Shown in pieces: positions 9,696 through 17,813 of a DNA stretch of 64,000 nucleotides. The number at the start of each line of letters is the position of its first letter. The first letter of the stretch is position 1. Where the stretch lies: contig JAEYJO010000076.1 of NCBI GenBank assembly GCA_023408815.1, forward strand, positions 55,251 through 119,250, read 5' to 3'. The notes under the pieces were generated by a model. It saw nothing but the letters and a program-made list of their open reading frames with translations, did no database searches and had not been told where the DNA came from. This stretch comes from Bacillota bacterium. Its GTDB lineage: Bacteria > Bacillota > Clostridia > Lachnospirales > Lachnospiraceae. The position numbers were made by a program, and so were the translations under genes.

Positions 9696-11054
9696 ATGGC
9701 ATTTGAGAGTTTGACGGACAAATTGCAGAACGTATTTAAAAATTTAAGAAGCAAGGGCCGTTTGACTGAGGAGGATGTGAAAGCCGCCTTAAAAGAAGTA
9801 AAGATGGCATTGCTGGAAGCGGATGTTAATTTCAAGGTAGTAAAGCAGTTTGTAAAGGCAGTTGAAGAACGTGCGGTCGGCGCTGACGTAATGAATGGTC
9901 TCAATCCCGGCCAAATGGTCATAAAGATAGTAAACGAAGAAATGGTGGCATTGATGGGCTCCGAAACGACGGAGATTCAGATGCAGCCCGGCAAATCGAT
10001 AACCGTTATCATGATGTGCGGCCTTCAGGGTGCCGGTAAGACAACAACAACAGCCAAGATCGCCGGCAAATTGAAGTTGAAGGGTAAGAAGCCTCTGCTG
10101 GTAGCCTGTGACATTTACCGCCCTGCGGCAATTAAGCAGTTACAGATAAATGGAGAAAAGCAGGAAGTTGATGTTTTTTCCATGGGTGAGCACCATAATC
10201 CCGTGGACATCGCCAAGGCTTCCATGGAGCACGCAGATAAAAACGGGCATAATGTGGTAATTCTCGATACGGCAGGACGTCTTCATATCGATGAGGATAT
10301 GATGGCGGAGCTTCAGAATATAAAGGCTAACGTAGAAGTGCATCAGACCCTTCTCGTAGTGGATGCCATGACCGGACAGGACGCCGTAAATGTGGCGAAG
10401 GAGTTCGATGAAAAAATCAGTATCGACGGTGTTGTATTGTCCAAGATGGACGGGGATACGCGAGGCGGTGCCGCACTGTCTGTAAAGGCGGTGACGGGCA
10501 AGCCGATTCTCTATGTAGGTATGGGCGAAAAGCTTTCCGATTTGGAGCAGTTCTATCCTGACAGAATGGCAAGCCGTATTTTGGGAATGGGCGATGTGCT
10601 TACTCTTATCGATAAAGTTCAGGCCAATCTCGATATCGATGAAAATAAAGAAAAAGATATGGCTTCCCGGATGAAAAAGGGTAAGTTCGATTTCAACGAT
10701 TATCTGGAAAGTATGAAGCAGATGAAGAAGATGGGCGGTCTTTCCAGCATTCTGGGAATGATGCCGGGGATGGGAAAGCAGCTTGGCGATGTGGAATCCA
10801 TGGTGGATGAAAAGCAGCTGTCGAGAATGGAAGCGATCGTTCTCAGCATGACGCCGACGGAGAGAGAGAACCCCAAGCTTTTGAACCTGAGCAGAAAGAG
10901 CCGTATTGCAAGAGGCGCAGGCGTAGATATCGCGGTAGTAAACCGTTTTGTAAAGCAGTTTGAGCAGTCACAGAAAATGATGAAGCAGCTGCCCGGTATG
11001 ATGGGCGGCAAAAAAGGACGAGGTATGTTCGGCGGTATGAAATTTCCGTTTTAA
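9696..11054 (+). CDS. ffh: Signal recognition particle protein Ffh (SRP54)
   Basis: GTPase subunit of SRP that binds signal sequences on the ribosome together with 4.5S/scRNA. Order: N domain (1-90), G domain with GLQGAGKTTT (G1, near 109), CDIYRPAA, DTAGR (G3, near 191), SKMDG (G4) and GMGEKLSDLEQFYPDR, then the Met-rich M domain from about 300 to 452 (runs such as MKQMKKMGG, MMPGMGKQ and the RNA-binding region SRIARGAGVD). Length 452 aa is normal. A GGAGG sits 8 bp before the ATG. The SRP RNA gene itself is not in this window. Confidence 0.97.
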   Translation: MAFESLTDKLQNVFKNLRSKGRLTEEDVKAALKEVKMALLEADVNFKVVKQFVKAVEERAVGADVMNGLNPGQMVIKIVNEEMVALMGSETTEIQMQPGKSITVIMMCGLQGAGKTTTTAKIAGKLKLKGKKPLLVACDIYRPAAIKQLQINGEKQEVDVFSMGEHHNPVDIAKASMEHADKNGHNVVILDTAGRLHIDEDMMAELQNIKANVEVHQTLLVVDAMTGQDAVNVAKEFDEKISIDGVVLSKMDGDTRGGAALSVKAVTGKPILYVGMGEKLSDLEQFYPDRMASRILGMGDVLTLIDKVQANLDIDENKEKDMASRMKKGKFDFNDYLESMKQMKKMGGLSSILGMMPGMGKQLGDVESMVDEKQLSRMEAIVLSMTPTERENPKLLNLSRKSRIARGAGVDIAVVNRFVKQFEQSQKMMKQLPGMMGGKKGRGMFGGMKFPF

Positions 11055-11087
11055 CATATAAAAATTAATTTTGCGGAGGTGAAAAAC

Positions 11088-11333
11088 ATGGCAGTTAAAA
11101 TCAGATTAAGAAGAATGGGTCAGAAGAAAGCTCCTTTCTATAGAATCATCGTAGCGGATTCCAGATCCCCCAGAGATGGAAAATTCATCGAGGAAATCGG
11201 AACGTATGATCCTAGCACAGATCCGAGCACATTCAAAGTAAATGAGGAGCTGGCTAAGAAATGGCTGGCAAATGGAGCTCAACCCACAGAAGTTGTTAAC
11301 AAGATTTTCAAATTGGCAGGTATTGCGAAATAA
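11088..11333 (+). CDS. rpsP: 30S ribosomal protein S16
   Basis: 81-aa small-subunit protein bS16, starting MAVKIRLRRMGQKK and containing FYRIIVADSRSPRDGK, both diagnostic. I place the start at ATG 11088 because GGAGGT at 11075-11080 is seven bases upstream; the in-frame GTG at 11079 overlaps that ribosome-binding site and would be wrong. The gene is 33 bp after ffh and 25 bp before khpA, the standard ffh-rpsP-khpA arrangement. Confidence 0.97.
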   Translation: MAVKIRLRRMGQKKAPFYRIIVADSRSPRDGKFIEEIGTYDPSTDPSTFKVNEELAKKWLANGAQPTEVVNKIFKLAGIAK

Positions 11334-11358
11334 GACCGGTCGCTTTTGGAGGTGGACT

Positions 11359-11586
11359 ATGAAGGAATTAGTTGAAGTAATTGCAAAAGCACTTGTTGAC
11401 AGTCCGGATGAGGTTGTGGTAACGGAGAAGACGGAAGGCAAGAATGTAGTTGTCGAACTTCACGTTGCTCAGTCCGATATGGGAAAAATAATCGGAAAAC
11501 AAGGAAGGATTGCGAAGGCGATTCGTTCTGTTGTGAAGGCAGCATCATCCAAAGACAATAAGAGAGTGGATGTAGAGATCGTTTAA
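11359..11586 (+). CDS. khpA: KH-domain RNA-binding protein KhpA
   Basis: 75-aa single KH-domain protein (YlqC/KhpA family). The whole protein is the KH fold: MKELVEVIAKALVDSPDEV followed by the nucleic-acid-binding GxxG loop within GKIIGKQGRIAKAIR (GKQG). In streptococci KhpA pairs with KhpB/Jag to bind small RNAs and influence cell elongation; that role is inferred here by family. I start at ATG 11359, with GGAGGTGG at 11348-11355 just upstream. It follows rpsP by 25 bp and is followed by a terminator-like hairpin. Confidence 0.94.
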   Translation: MKELVEVIAKALVDSPDEVVVTEKTEGKNVVVELHVAQSDMGKIIGKQGRIAKAIRSVVKAASSKDNKRVDVEIV

Positions 11587-11599
11587 ACCGATTGGGAGA

Positions 11600-11634
11600 A
11601 TGAGGATGGAGAAGTATGGGCCATCCTCATTTTT
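11600..11634 (+). terminator. Terminator-like hairpin after khpA
   Basis: Perfect 10-bp arms ATGAGGATGG / CCATCCTCAT (11600-11609 with 11621-11630) with an 11-nt loop, followed by four more T. It lies 13 bp after khpA, so part of the ffh operon transcription probably stops before rimM. The T-tract is short and readthrough is plausible. Confidence 0.7.
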
Positions 11635-11653
11635 GTCATGTGTTGTAGTGTGG

Positions 11654-11917
11654 ATTTTGTTAGGTTGCGAGAGCCTTTTTTTGGCAGCTTTGTGTTCTTT
11701 TCCGACGCGCGGGGCATGGGTTTTCTAAATGAAACCGGGTTAGGTGACGGTGACGTTCGGGTCGGCAGCGAAGCACATCCGTGTGCTGCGCTGCCTAAAC
11801 GCCGCGTCCATGCGGCGTTTGCCCTTTCTTTTTTGGGTTTCATTAAGAAAACTTGGGCCCCGTGCTGACGGAAACGAACCCAAACTGCCGAAGTAAGGCT
11901 CCTGCTACGTAACGAAA
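11654..11917. repeat. Long fold-back (inverted-repeat) element
   Basis: About 265 bp between khpA and rimM form one long imperfect hairpin. The left arm (about 11654-11737) and right arm (about 11835-11917) are reverse complements along roughly 83 bp with scattered mismatches; matching blocks include GAGCCTT, GGCAG, TTTCCG, CGGGGC, GTTTTCT and AATGAAACC. The loop holds two GC-rich hairpins, one GGCAGCG ... GCTGCC (11763-11795) with an inner GCACA/TGTGC stem, and one perfect AAACGCCGC / GCGGCGTTT pair (11797-11820). No open frame here looks like a protein. Together with the following 180 bp it makes a 537-bp gene-free stretch in an operon that is normally tightly packed. Confidence 0.8.
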
Positions 11918-12123
11918 TAGAATATAAGGGAAAAGTTTTGGCTGCGGAAAATGAGGAGTGGCGTAGGTCATTGAAAGATGCTAGGCGAGAAGTTGTGGGA
12001 GCGGGATAAATAGGTGTTACTGGGAGAGAGTGGTTTGGTGTTTGTGAGAGCGGCTTGGAGTGGCTGGATTGTGTTGGGGTGGATTAGGGAGTTAAGATTG
12101 ACTGGTGGGAGAAAGGAATTGGT

Positions 12124-12636
12124 ATGGAAGAGAAGCTGAGAGTCGGGGTTATTGCTTCGACGCATGGGATTAGGGGAGAGGTTAAGGTTTTTCCCACAAC
12201 GGATGATTTGGAGAGGTTTAAGTCGTTGAAGCAGGTTATTTTGGATACGGGTAAGGAAGACGTGGAACTGGAGATTGATGGGGTTAAGTTTTTTAAGAAA
12301 TTTGCGATCGTGAAATTTAAGGGGATTGACAATATTAATGATATCGAGAAGTATAAAGGGAAGGAGCTGTATGTCACCAGGGAAAATGCGCAGAGGCTCC
12401 GCAGAAATGAGTATTATATTGCGGATTTGATTGGGATGAAGGTGGTGGAGGATAGCGAGAGGTTTTTGGGAGAGCTTTCGGATGTGATTAAGACGGGGGC
12501 GAATGATGTTTATGTGGTGAAGATGGAGGATGGAAAAGAGCTTTTGATTCCGGCAATTAAGCAATGTGTATTGGATGTGGATATGGAGAAGGGTGAGATG
12601 AAGGTGCATTTGCTGGAGGGACTTTTAGAAGAATAG
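12124..12636 (+). CDS. rimM: Ribosome maturation factor RimM
   Basis: 170-aa 16S rRNA processing protein that binds S19 and helps mature the 30S head. N-terminal RimM domain: LRVGVIASTHGIRGEVKVFPTT at residues 4-25 is the family signature. The C-terminal PRC-barrel runs from about 97, with YYIADLIGMKVV, and later DGKELLIPAIKQCVLDVD. The start ATG has GGAG-like sequence (GGGAGAAAGGAA) upstream. The coding strand is conspicuously C-poor and rich in GGG, AGG and TTG triplets in its first half, continuing the composition of the upstream intergenic region. trmD begins 20 bp downstream, so rimM-trmD are co-transcribed. Confidence 0.95.
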   Translation: MEEKLRVGVIASTHGIRGEVKVFPTTDDLERFKSLKQVILDTGKEDVELEIDGVKFFKKFAIVKFKGIDNINDIEKYKGKELYVTRENAQRLRRNEYYIADLIGMKVVEDSERFLGELSDVIKTGANDVYVVKMEDGKELLIPAIKQCVLDVDMEKGEMKVHLLEGLLEE

Positions 12637-12656
12637 AAGAAGGGATGGAGGATGTC

Positions 12657-14078
12657 ATGAATTTTCATGTCTTGACGCTGTTTCCGGAGATGATTTCGCA
12701 GGGAGGGCAGACCAGTATTCTGGGGCGTGCCATAAAGAACGGGTGTATTTCCATTCATCCGGTAGATATTAGAGATTATACGGAAAACAAGCATAAGAAG
12801 GTGGATGATTATCCATACGGAGGCGGAGCTGGTATGCTTATGCAGGCACAGCCTGTTTATGATGCCTATTTGTCGGTGAAGGAAGGGATAGACGCGGAGA
12901 AGGTCAGGGTGATCTATTTGACTCCGCAGGGGAAGAGATTTGATCAGAAGATGGCCAAGGAACTTTCTAAGGAACGGAATTTGATCTTCCTTTGCGGGCA
13001 TTATGAGGGAATCGATGAGCGGGTTTTGGAGGAAATCGTTACGGATTATGTGTCTGTGGGCGATTATGTGCTGACAGGAGGGGAGCTTCCGGCGATGGTG
13101 ATGATCGATGCGATATCCAGGCTTGTTTCCGGAGTGCTGAATAATGAGACATCGGCGGATTTCGAGACCTTTCATAATGATTTGCTGGAATATCCTCAAT
13201 ATTCCAGACCGGAGGAATGGAAGGGAAAGCGTGTGCCGCCCGTTCTCTTGTCCGGGGATCATATGAAAATTGCGGCTTGGAGGAAGGAGCAGTCGATACT
13301 TAGAACGGGGCAGAGACGTCCGGATCTGTATGAGAAATATGATTGGAAACAGCGTGTGATCGAAAAGCTGTTAAAGAAGAATAAGTTTTTATATATGGAC
13401 ATGATAGAAAGTCTTCGGCGGGGTAGAGGAGCGCTTATATATAATGAAGAGGGAGGCATTACGGTATGGGATGCCGATGCCGATGTCTATATGCTGGCGG
13501 CATTTGAAGAGGCTTCGGCGGAAGAAATGGTAAAGACACTGCCTTATGAAAAGGGAATGAAACAAATTATTGTTCATCAGGAATACTTGCTTAGGAAGAT
13601 TGAAGAACGATTCCGGATAGAAGAAATGTTTCCTGTCAAACATGCGGTTTATACGCAGAAGGTTCCTCTTTTCATTTCAAAAGACATAGAGATCAGGCCG
13701 CTTGGAATAGAATATTTGGAAGAGATCACTAGGCACTATCATATGGTTTCCGAGGATTATATAAAGGAGCAGCTTTTTGGAGGGAAACTGGCAGGGGCTT
13801 TTGTGGAAGGAAGGCTGGCAGGATTTGCAGGAGAACATAAGGAAGGAAGCTTAGGAATACTGGAGGTTTACGAAGAATACCGACGAAGTGGCCTGGCTGC
13901 TTCTTTGGAAGCATATATGATAAACCGTCATCTGGCAAATGGCTTTACTCCTTATGGAGATGTGCTGACGGATAATGAGGCATCGCTGCGTCTTCAGGAG
14001 AAATTAGGGCTTTGCATATCTAAGGATGAACTGTATTGGGTAATCGCTGAGGAACGGTGTAACGAAAGCCATGTTTGA
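12657..14078 (+). CDS. trmD: tRNA (guanine37-N1)-methyltransferase TrmD fused to a GNAT-like domain
   Basis: TrmD methylates G37 of tRNAs reading CNN codons, preventing +1 frameshifting. Residues 1 to about 240 are a complete SPOUT/TrmD domain: NFHVLTLFPEM start, YGGGAGMLMQ, CGHYEGIDERV and LTGGELPAMVMIDA of the trefoil knot, and the RTGQRRPDLYE end. Instead of stopping there the frame continues for about 230 residues resembling a GNAT/FR47-type N-acetyltransferase (KFLYMDMIESLRRGR ..., LAGFAGEHKEGSLGILEV, then YRRSGLAASLEAYMI as the acetyl-CoA loop region, and DNEASLRLQEKLGL). Total is 473 aa against about 240 for ordinary TrmD. No stop or frameshift is visible at the junction. ATG 12657 has GGAGG five bases upstream. 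The TrmD call is firm; the GNAT call rests on motif resemblance. Confidence 0.92.
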   Translation: MNFHVLTLFPEMISQGGQTSILGRAIKNGCISIHPVDIRDYTENKHKKVDDYPYGGGAGMLMQAQPVYDAYLSVKEGIDAEKVRVIYLTPQGKRFDQKMAKELSKERNLIFLCGHYEGIDERVLEEIVTDYVSVGDYVLTGGELPAMVMIDAISRLVSGVLNNETSADFETFHNDLLEYPQYSRPEEWKGKRVPPVLLSGDHMKIAAWRKEQSILRTGQRRPDLYEKYDWKQRVIEKLLKKNKFLYMDMIESLRRGRGALIYNEEGGITVWDADADVYMLAAFEEASAEEMVKTLPYEKGMKQIIVHQEYLLRKIEERFRIEEMFPVKHAVYTQKVPLFISKDIEIRPLGIEYLEEITRHYHMVSEDYIKEQLFGGKLAGAFVEGRLAGFAGEHKEGSLGILEVYEEYRRSGLAASLEAYMINRHLANGFTPYGDVLTDNEASLRLQEKLGLCISKDELYWVIAEERCNESHV

Positions 14079-14137
14079 ACTGTCTAATTATGTAAGAACA
14101 TATAAACAGTGATTCCGTACCGGGATAAACGTGAAAA

Positions 14138-14228
14138 GAAATTCTAAGCTGATAAAATACATCGTCTAAGAATTTCTAAAGATTCACACAGAAGAAGCAT
14201 CTTTAGGTCTTCTTCAGGGATTGTTTGT
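14138..14228 (+). other. Hairpin-rich intergenic between trmD and sigma factor
   Basis: The 195-bp gap contains a GAAATTCT / AGAATTTC dyad (14138-14145 with 14169-14176) and further 3' GAAGAAG / CTTCTTC nested within CACACA ... TGTGTC. Neither is followed by a T-run, so termination is uncertain. They may simply shape the leader of the sigma-factor mRNA. Confidence 0.35.
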
Positions 14229-14273
14229 GTCGTAGCGCGGAATGTCTATAAGGTTGCAACAGGATAGTATGAG

Positions 14274-14789
14274 ATGGAAAACGATATAAGTGTTTTATAC
14301 AAGGAATATTATAAAGATTTATACGGATATATTTACATGATAACTTTAAATACCTTTGATACGGAAGATATTTTACATAATGTGTTTCTAAAGGTGATGA
14401 AGGGGTTGGGAACCTTTAGGGGAGACTGCTCGTTAAAGACATGGCTTTTTACTATTGCCCGAAATGAATGTCTGAACTATATGGAGAAGAATAAGAGAGA
14501 AGTGCAAATGGAGGATATCAATATTTCCATCGGAGTAGGCGATTTTGAGGATAAACTTGTCCAAAGGGAGTCTGTTCATCGCATCCTTCAGTATATCAGA
14601 TCCAGAGAGGAGCCGGTCAGAAGCCTGTTAATTTTGCGTTTGATAGAGGAAAGATCATTTGTGGAAATCGGAAGAATTCTCGATAAAACGGATGTGTGGT
14701 GCCGTATAACTTTTTTTCGGACAAAAAAGATACTTATAGAGTTACTGGAAAATAATGACGAAGCGGAGGGCGAGCGGAATGAAGGATGA
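14274..14789 (+). CDS. ECF-type RNA polymerase sigma factor
   Basis: 171-aa sigma-70 family protein of ECF size. Region 2 is visible at about residues 8-75 (YKEYYKDLYGYIYMITLN, DTEDILHNVFLKVMKGL, then the -10-binding FRGDCSLKTWLFTIARNECLNY). Region 4 runs from about 105-160 (RSLLILRLIEERSFVEIGRIL and the recognition helix DKTDVWCRITFFRTKKIL). It overlaps by 11 bp with the next gene, which encodes a membrane zinc-finger protein, the classic sigma/anti-sigma layout. The stimulus and regulon are unknown. These two genes begin a block lying between trmD and rplS, genes that are often close neighbours. Confidence 0.9.
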   Translation: MENDISVLYKEYYKDLYGYIYMITLNTFDTEDILHNVFLKVMKGLGTFRGDCSLKTWLFTIARNECLNYMEKNKREVQMEDINISIGVGDFEDKLVQRESVHRILQYIRSREEPVRSLLILRLIEERSFVEIGRILDKTDVWCRITFFRTKKILIELLENNDEAEGERNEG

Positions 14790-15291
14790 AAAATGTGCAA
14801 TTGTGGAAGATTTGCTTCCGGCGTATACAGAAGCCTTGACTAGTGAGCAAGTCAACGATTTTGTGGAAGAACATTTAAAAACCTGTGAGGTGTGCAGTGA
14901 GGTTTACAGGAAGATGCAGGCGGATATCCGGATTGTTCCCGTTTCGCAGAAACCCGATAAAAAGACATTGTGGTATTTAAACGGTGCCAGAATATGGTAT
15001 TTACTCTGCCCGTTGCTCGCGTTCATTTTTACTTTTTATGGCTGGAGAACGGTTTTCCATATATATGAAGGGCTGTTAGCACTGCTTTGCGCCGTTTTTT
15101 TTGCTTCCGAGTTTTTCCATAGAGGTACGTGGTGGGATGAGGAATGTGTGGATTTGCAGGAGGAAGCGAGAGAAGGTGCAAAGAAGAGATGGGGAGGTTT
15201 TTACGTAAGGCCGCTTTTTTGGGGGATTCCCGCGCTTTTGGTAATCATAGTGGCACAGTTGCCACGAATCGTTGAATATATTATGGGATAA
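14779..15291 (+). CDS. Zinc-finger membrane anti-sigma factor
   Basis: 170-aa protein with an N-terminal anti-sigma zinc finger (zf-HC2): VEDLLPAYTEALTSEQ, then the zinc-binding H-x3-C-x2-C in EEHLKTCEVCSEVY at residues about 39-46. Hydrophobic segments follow at about 80-120 (IWYLLCPLLAFIFTFYGW; GLLALLCAVFFASEFF) and a C-terminal one (FWGIPALLVIIVAQL). Such proteins hold the cognate ECF sigma at the membrane until a signal arrives. I start at ATG 14779 (GGAGGG eight bases upstream), giving an 11-bp overlap with the sigma gene; an in-frame ATG at 14755 lacks a site. Assignment as the partner of the adjacent sigma is inference from overlap and domain. Confidence 0.85.
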   Translation: MKDEKCAIVEDLLPAYTEALTSEQVNDFVEEHLKTCEVCSEVYRKMQADIRIVPVSQKPDKKTLWYLNGARIWYLLCPLLAFIFTFYGWRTVFHIYEGLLALLCAVFFASEFFHRGTWWDEECVDLQEEAREGAKKRWGGFYVRPLFWGIPALLVIIVAQLPRIVEYIMG

Positions 15292-15456
15292 CGATATTTG
15301 CTTTTGTATATTTGAGTAGAAATAAAGGGATATATGTGTTAAAATAAAAACGCTGTAGGATTTTAACGCTCTACAACAGTAAAAGAGAGTCGAATATACA
15401 TACTAAAACAAATATGGGAAGAAAAGATTAGTGAAGCGAGGAAGGAAGAACAGCAA

Positions 15457-17196
15457 ATGGCGGAAAAAAGGATCATGTTAGGAAATGAGGCGATTGCCAG
15501 AGGGGCTTACGAGGCAGGGGTGAAGGTGTCTGCGGCTTATCCGGGAACGCCGAGCACGGAAATCAGTGAGAACATCGTGAACTACGATGAAATATATGCC
15601 GAATGGTCTCCGAACGAGAAGGTCGCGATGGAAGTAGCGATAGGAGCTTCTATCAGCGGCGTGCGCGCGATGGCATCTATGAAGCATGTAGGTGTGAATG
15701 TGGCCAGCGATCCGCTGTATACCGCTGCTTACAGCGGAGTGAACGGAGGTCTTGTTCTCGTTGCTGCCGATGATCCGGGACTATACAGCTCACAGAACGA
15801 ACAGGATACGAGATGTGTGGCTAGAGCTGCACAGGTGCCGGTGCTGGAGCCTTCCGACAGTCAGGAAGCGAAGGACTTTGTGAAGTTCGCATTCGAAATC
15901 AGTGAAAAATACGATACGCCGGTAATTGTGAGGACCACTACAAGATTGGCCCACTCCCAGGGAGTGGTCACTTTGTTGGAGAGAAACGATGTGCCGGATA
16001 AAGAATATGAAAGAAATATAAGCAAATTCGTCATGATGCCGGGAATGGCAAAGGCGAGACATATCATCGTGGAACAGCGCATGGACGCTATTGCAGAGGA
16101 TGGCTGTACTTTTCCTGTGAACCGCATGGAGATGGGGGACACCTCCGTAGGCTTTATTACCAGTGGTATTCCTTATCAATATGTAAAGGAAGTATGTCCG
16201 GAAGCCTCTGTATTGAAGCTGGGATTAGTGCATCCGCTTCCCCGGAAATTAATTGAAGAGTTCGCCTCTAAGGTGGATAAATTATACATATTTGAAGAGC
16301 TGGAGCCGGTCATCGAGGAGCAGGTGAAGTCATGGGGCATCGAGGCCATAGGCAAGGAAGTCTTCACAAAGCAGGGTGAATATAGTGCAAATATGCTGCG
16401 CCGTGTCATTCTTGCGAATAAAGTGGAAGAAATGAAGCCGGAGCAGGTTCCGGCGCGTCCACCTATTCTTTGTCCGGGGTGCCCGCATAGAAGCGTATTT
16501 TCCGTTATGAAGAAATTGAAGCTTCACGGAGCGGGAGACATTGGATGCTACACCCTCGGAGCAGTGGCGCCTCTTGGCGTTATCGATACGACGATTTGCA
16601 TGGGTGCGAGTATATCCTCCCTTCATGGAATGGAAAAGGCAAAAGGGAAAGACTATGTGAAGAACTGGGTGGCGGTTATCGGAGATTCTACCTTTATGCA
16701 CACCGGCGTCAATTCCCTGATGAACATGGTTTACAATCAGGGGACGGGAACGGTTTTGATTTTGGATAATTCCACCACCGGAATGACAGGACATCAGGAC
16801 CATGCGGCTACCGGCAGGACCTTGAAGGGCGCGACGGTTCCTTCTATCAATATTTATCATTTGTGCAAGGCTATCGGCATCGAACACGTGAGAGAAATCA
16901 ATGCCTTCGATCTGCCGTCTCTGGAAAAAGCCTTTAAAGAAGAGACTGCAAGGGATGAAATATCGGTGATCATAACAAAGTCCCCATGCGTGCTGTTAAA
17001 GGGCAACGTATTTCCCGACAAATGTGTACCGCTGCCGGCGAAATGCAGAAAATGCGGCGCATGCCTGAAACCGGGCTGCCCGGCTCTTACGAAAAATGAA
17101 GACGGCACCATTTCCATTGACGATACGATGTGCAACGGCTGCGGCTTATGTATGCAGCTTTGCCCCTTCGGAGCAATTGAGAAACAGGCGAAATAG
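15457..17196 (+). CDS. iorA: Indolepyruvate:ferredoxin oxidoreductase, alpha subunit
   Basis: Large subunit of the oxygen-sensitive TPP enzyme that oxidatively decarboxylates aryl-2-oxoacids (indolepyruvate, phenylpyruvate, 4-hydroxyphenylpyruvate) to aryl-acetyl-CoA, reducing ferredoxin. Pyruvate:ferredoxin oxidoreductase-like N-terminal domain (GNEAIARGAYEAGV, AAYPGTPSTEI), then the cysteine-containing TPP region (CPGCPHRSVFSVM, GDIGCYTLG, GDSTFMHTG), and a C-terminal two-cluster ferredoxin domain from about 525 (CRKCGACLKPGCP and CNGCGLCMQLCP). Length 579 aa is normal. It is followed 16 bp later by iorB and then by paaK and an ACT-domain gene, forming an aromatic amino acid fermentation/assimilation module. 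Confidence 0.95.
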   Translation: MAEKRIMLGNEAIARGAYEAGVKVSAAYPGTPSTEISENIVNYDEIYAEWSPNEKVAMEVAIGASISGVRAMASMKHVGVNVASDPLYTAAYSGVNGGLVLVAADDPGLYSSQNEQDTRCVARAAQVPVLEPSDSQEAKDFVKFAFEISEKYDTPVIVRTTTRLAHSQGVVTLLERNDVPDKEYERNISKFVMMPGMAKARHIIVEQRMDAIAEDGCTFPVNRMEMGDTSVGFITSGIPYQYVKEVCPEASVLKLGLVHPLPRKLIEEFASKVDKLYIFEELEPVIEEQVKSWGIEAIGKEVFTKQGEYSANMLRRVILANKVEEMKPEQVPARPPILCPGCPHRSVFSVMKKLKLHGAGDIGCYTLGAVAPLGVIDTTICMGASISSLHGMEKAKGKDYVKNWVAVIGDSTFMHTGVNSLMNMVYNQGTGTVLILDNSTTGMTGHQDHAATGRTLKGATVPSINIYHLCKAIGIEHVREINAFDLPSLEKAFKEETARDEISVIITKSPCVLLKGNVFPDKCVPLPAKCRKCGACLKPGCPALTKNEDGTISIDDTMCNGCGLCMQLCPFGAIEKQAK

Positions 17197-17212
17197 AGAG
17201 GAGAGGACTGAA

Positions 17213-17782
17213 ATGATGACAAAAAGTATTATGATAGTGGGCGTAGGCGGACAAGGGACTCTTCTGACCAGCCGTATTCTGGGAGGGATCATTCAGGAAG
17301 CGGGATATGATGTAAAATTATCGGAGGTACACGGAATGGCGCAGAGGGGCGGCAGCGTTGTAACCTTTGTAAGATATGGAGAAAAGGTGTGGGAGCCTAT
17401 CGTTGAGGAAGGTCAGGCGGATGTATTGATCGCGTTTGAGCGTTTGGAAGCTCTTCGATATGCGCATTTTTTAAAGAAGGACGGAGTGCTGATTATCAAC
17501 GACTGGAGAATCGATCCGATTACTGTCGTTACAGGAGCGGCGCAGTATCCGAAGGATATTATCGAGAATTTGAGCAAAGACCATAAGGTATATACGGTAA
17601 ATGCGATGGAGGAGGCGATAAATCTGGGCAATTCCAAAGCTTTTAATGTAATCGTACTGGGTCTTTCGGCAAAGCATATGGAATTCGCGAAGGAGGACTG
17701 GCTTAAGATAATTGCAAGAACGGTGCCCCCTAAGACAGTTGAAATTAACCAAAAGGCATTTTTGATCGGATACGAAGGGTAG
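17213..17782 (+). CDS. iorB: Indolepyruvate:ferredoxin oxidoreductase, beta subunit
   Basis: 189-aa gamma-type subunit that completes the IorAB heterodimer. The N-terminal GVGGQGTLLTSRILGG and EVHGMAQRGGSVVTFVRYG are the POR/KOR gamma-domain signatures. The likely start is ATG 17213 (a second ATG lies at 17216), with GAGAGGAG about nine bases upstream; frames extending upstream would overlap iorA and lack a site. It is 16 bp after iorA and 31 bp before paaK. Confidence 0.93.
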   Translation: MMTKSIMIVGVGGQGTLLTSRILGGIIQEAGYDVKLSEVHGMAQRGGSVVTFVRYGEKVWEPIVEEGQADVLIAFERLEALRYAHFLKKDGVLIINDWRIDPITVVTGAAQYPKDIIENLSKDHKVYTVNAMEEAINLGNSKAFNVIVLGLSAKHMEFAKEDWLKIIARTVPPKTVEINQKAFLIGYEG

Positions 17783-17813
17783 CATAATAAATATACGATG
17801 AGAGAGGGCGGAC

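Noticed and set aside
11638..11868. 76-codon + strand frame in the fold-back element
   Set aside because: It runs across the inverted repeats and GC hairpins; no ribosome-binding site and no protein-like composition.
11968..12609. 213-codon minus-strand frame opposite rimM
   Set aside because: Produced by the C-poor composition of the + strand, which removes stops on the other strand; the translation is Leu/His/Asn/Pro-rich and unlike a protein.
12510..13262. 250-codon minus-strand frame opposite rimM/trmD
   Set aside because: Antisense of conserved TrmD motifs; no start signal.
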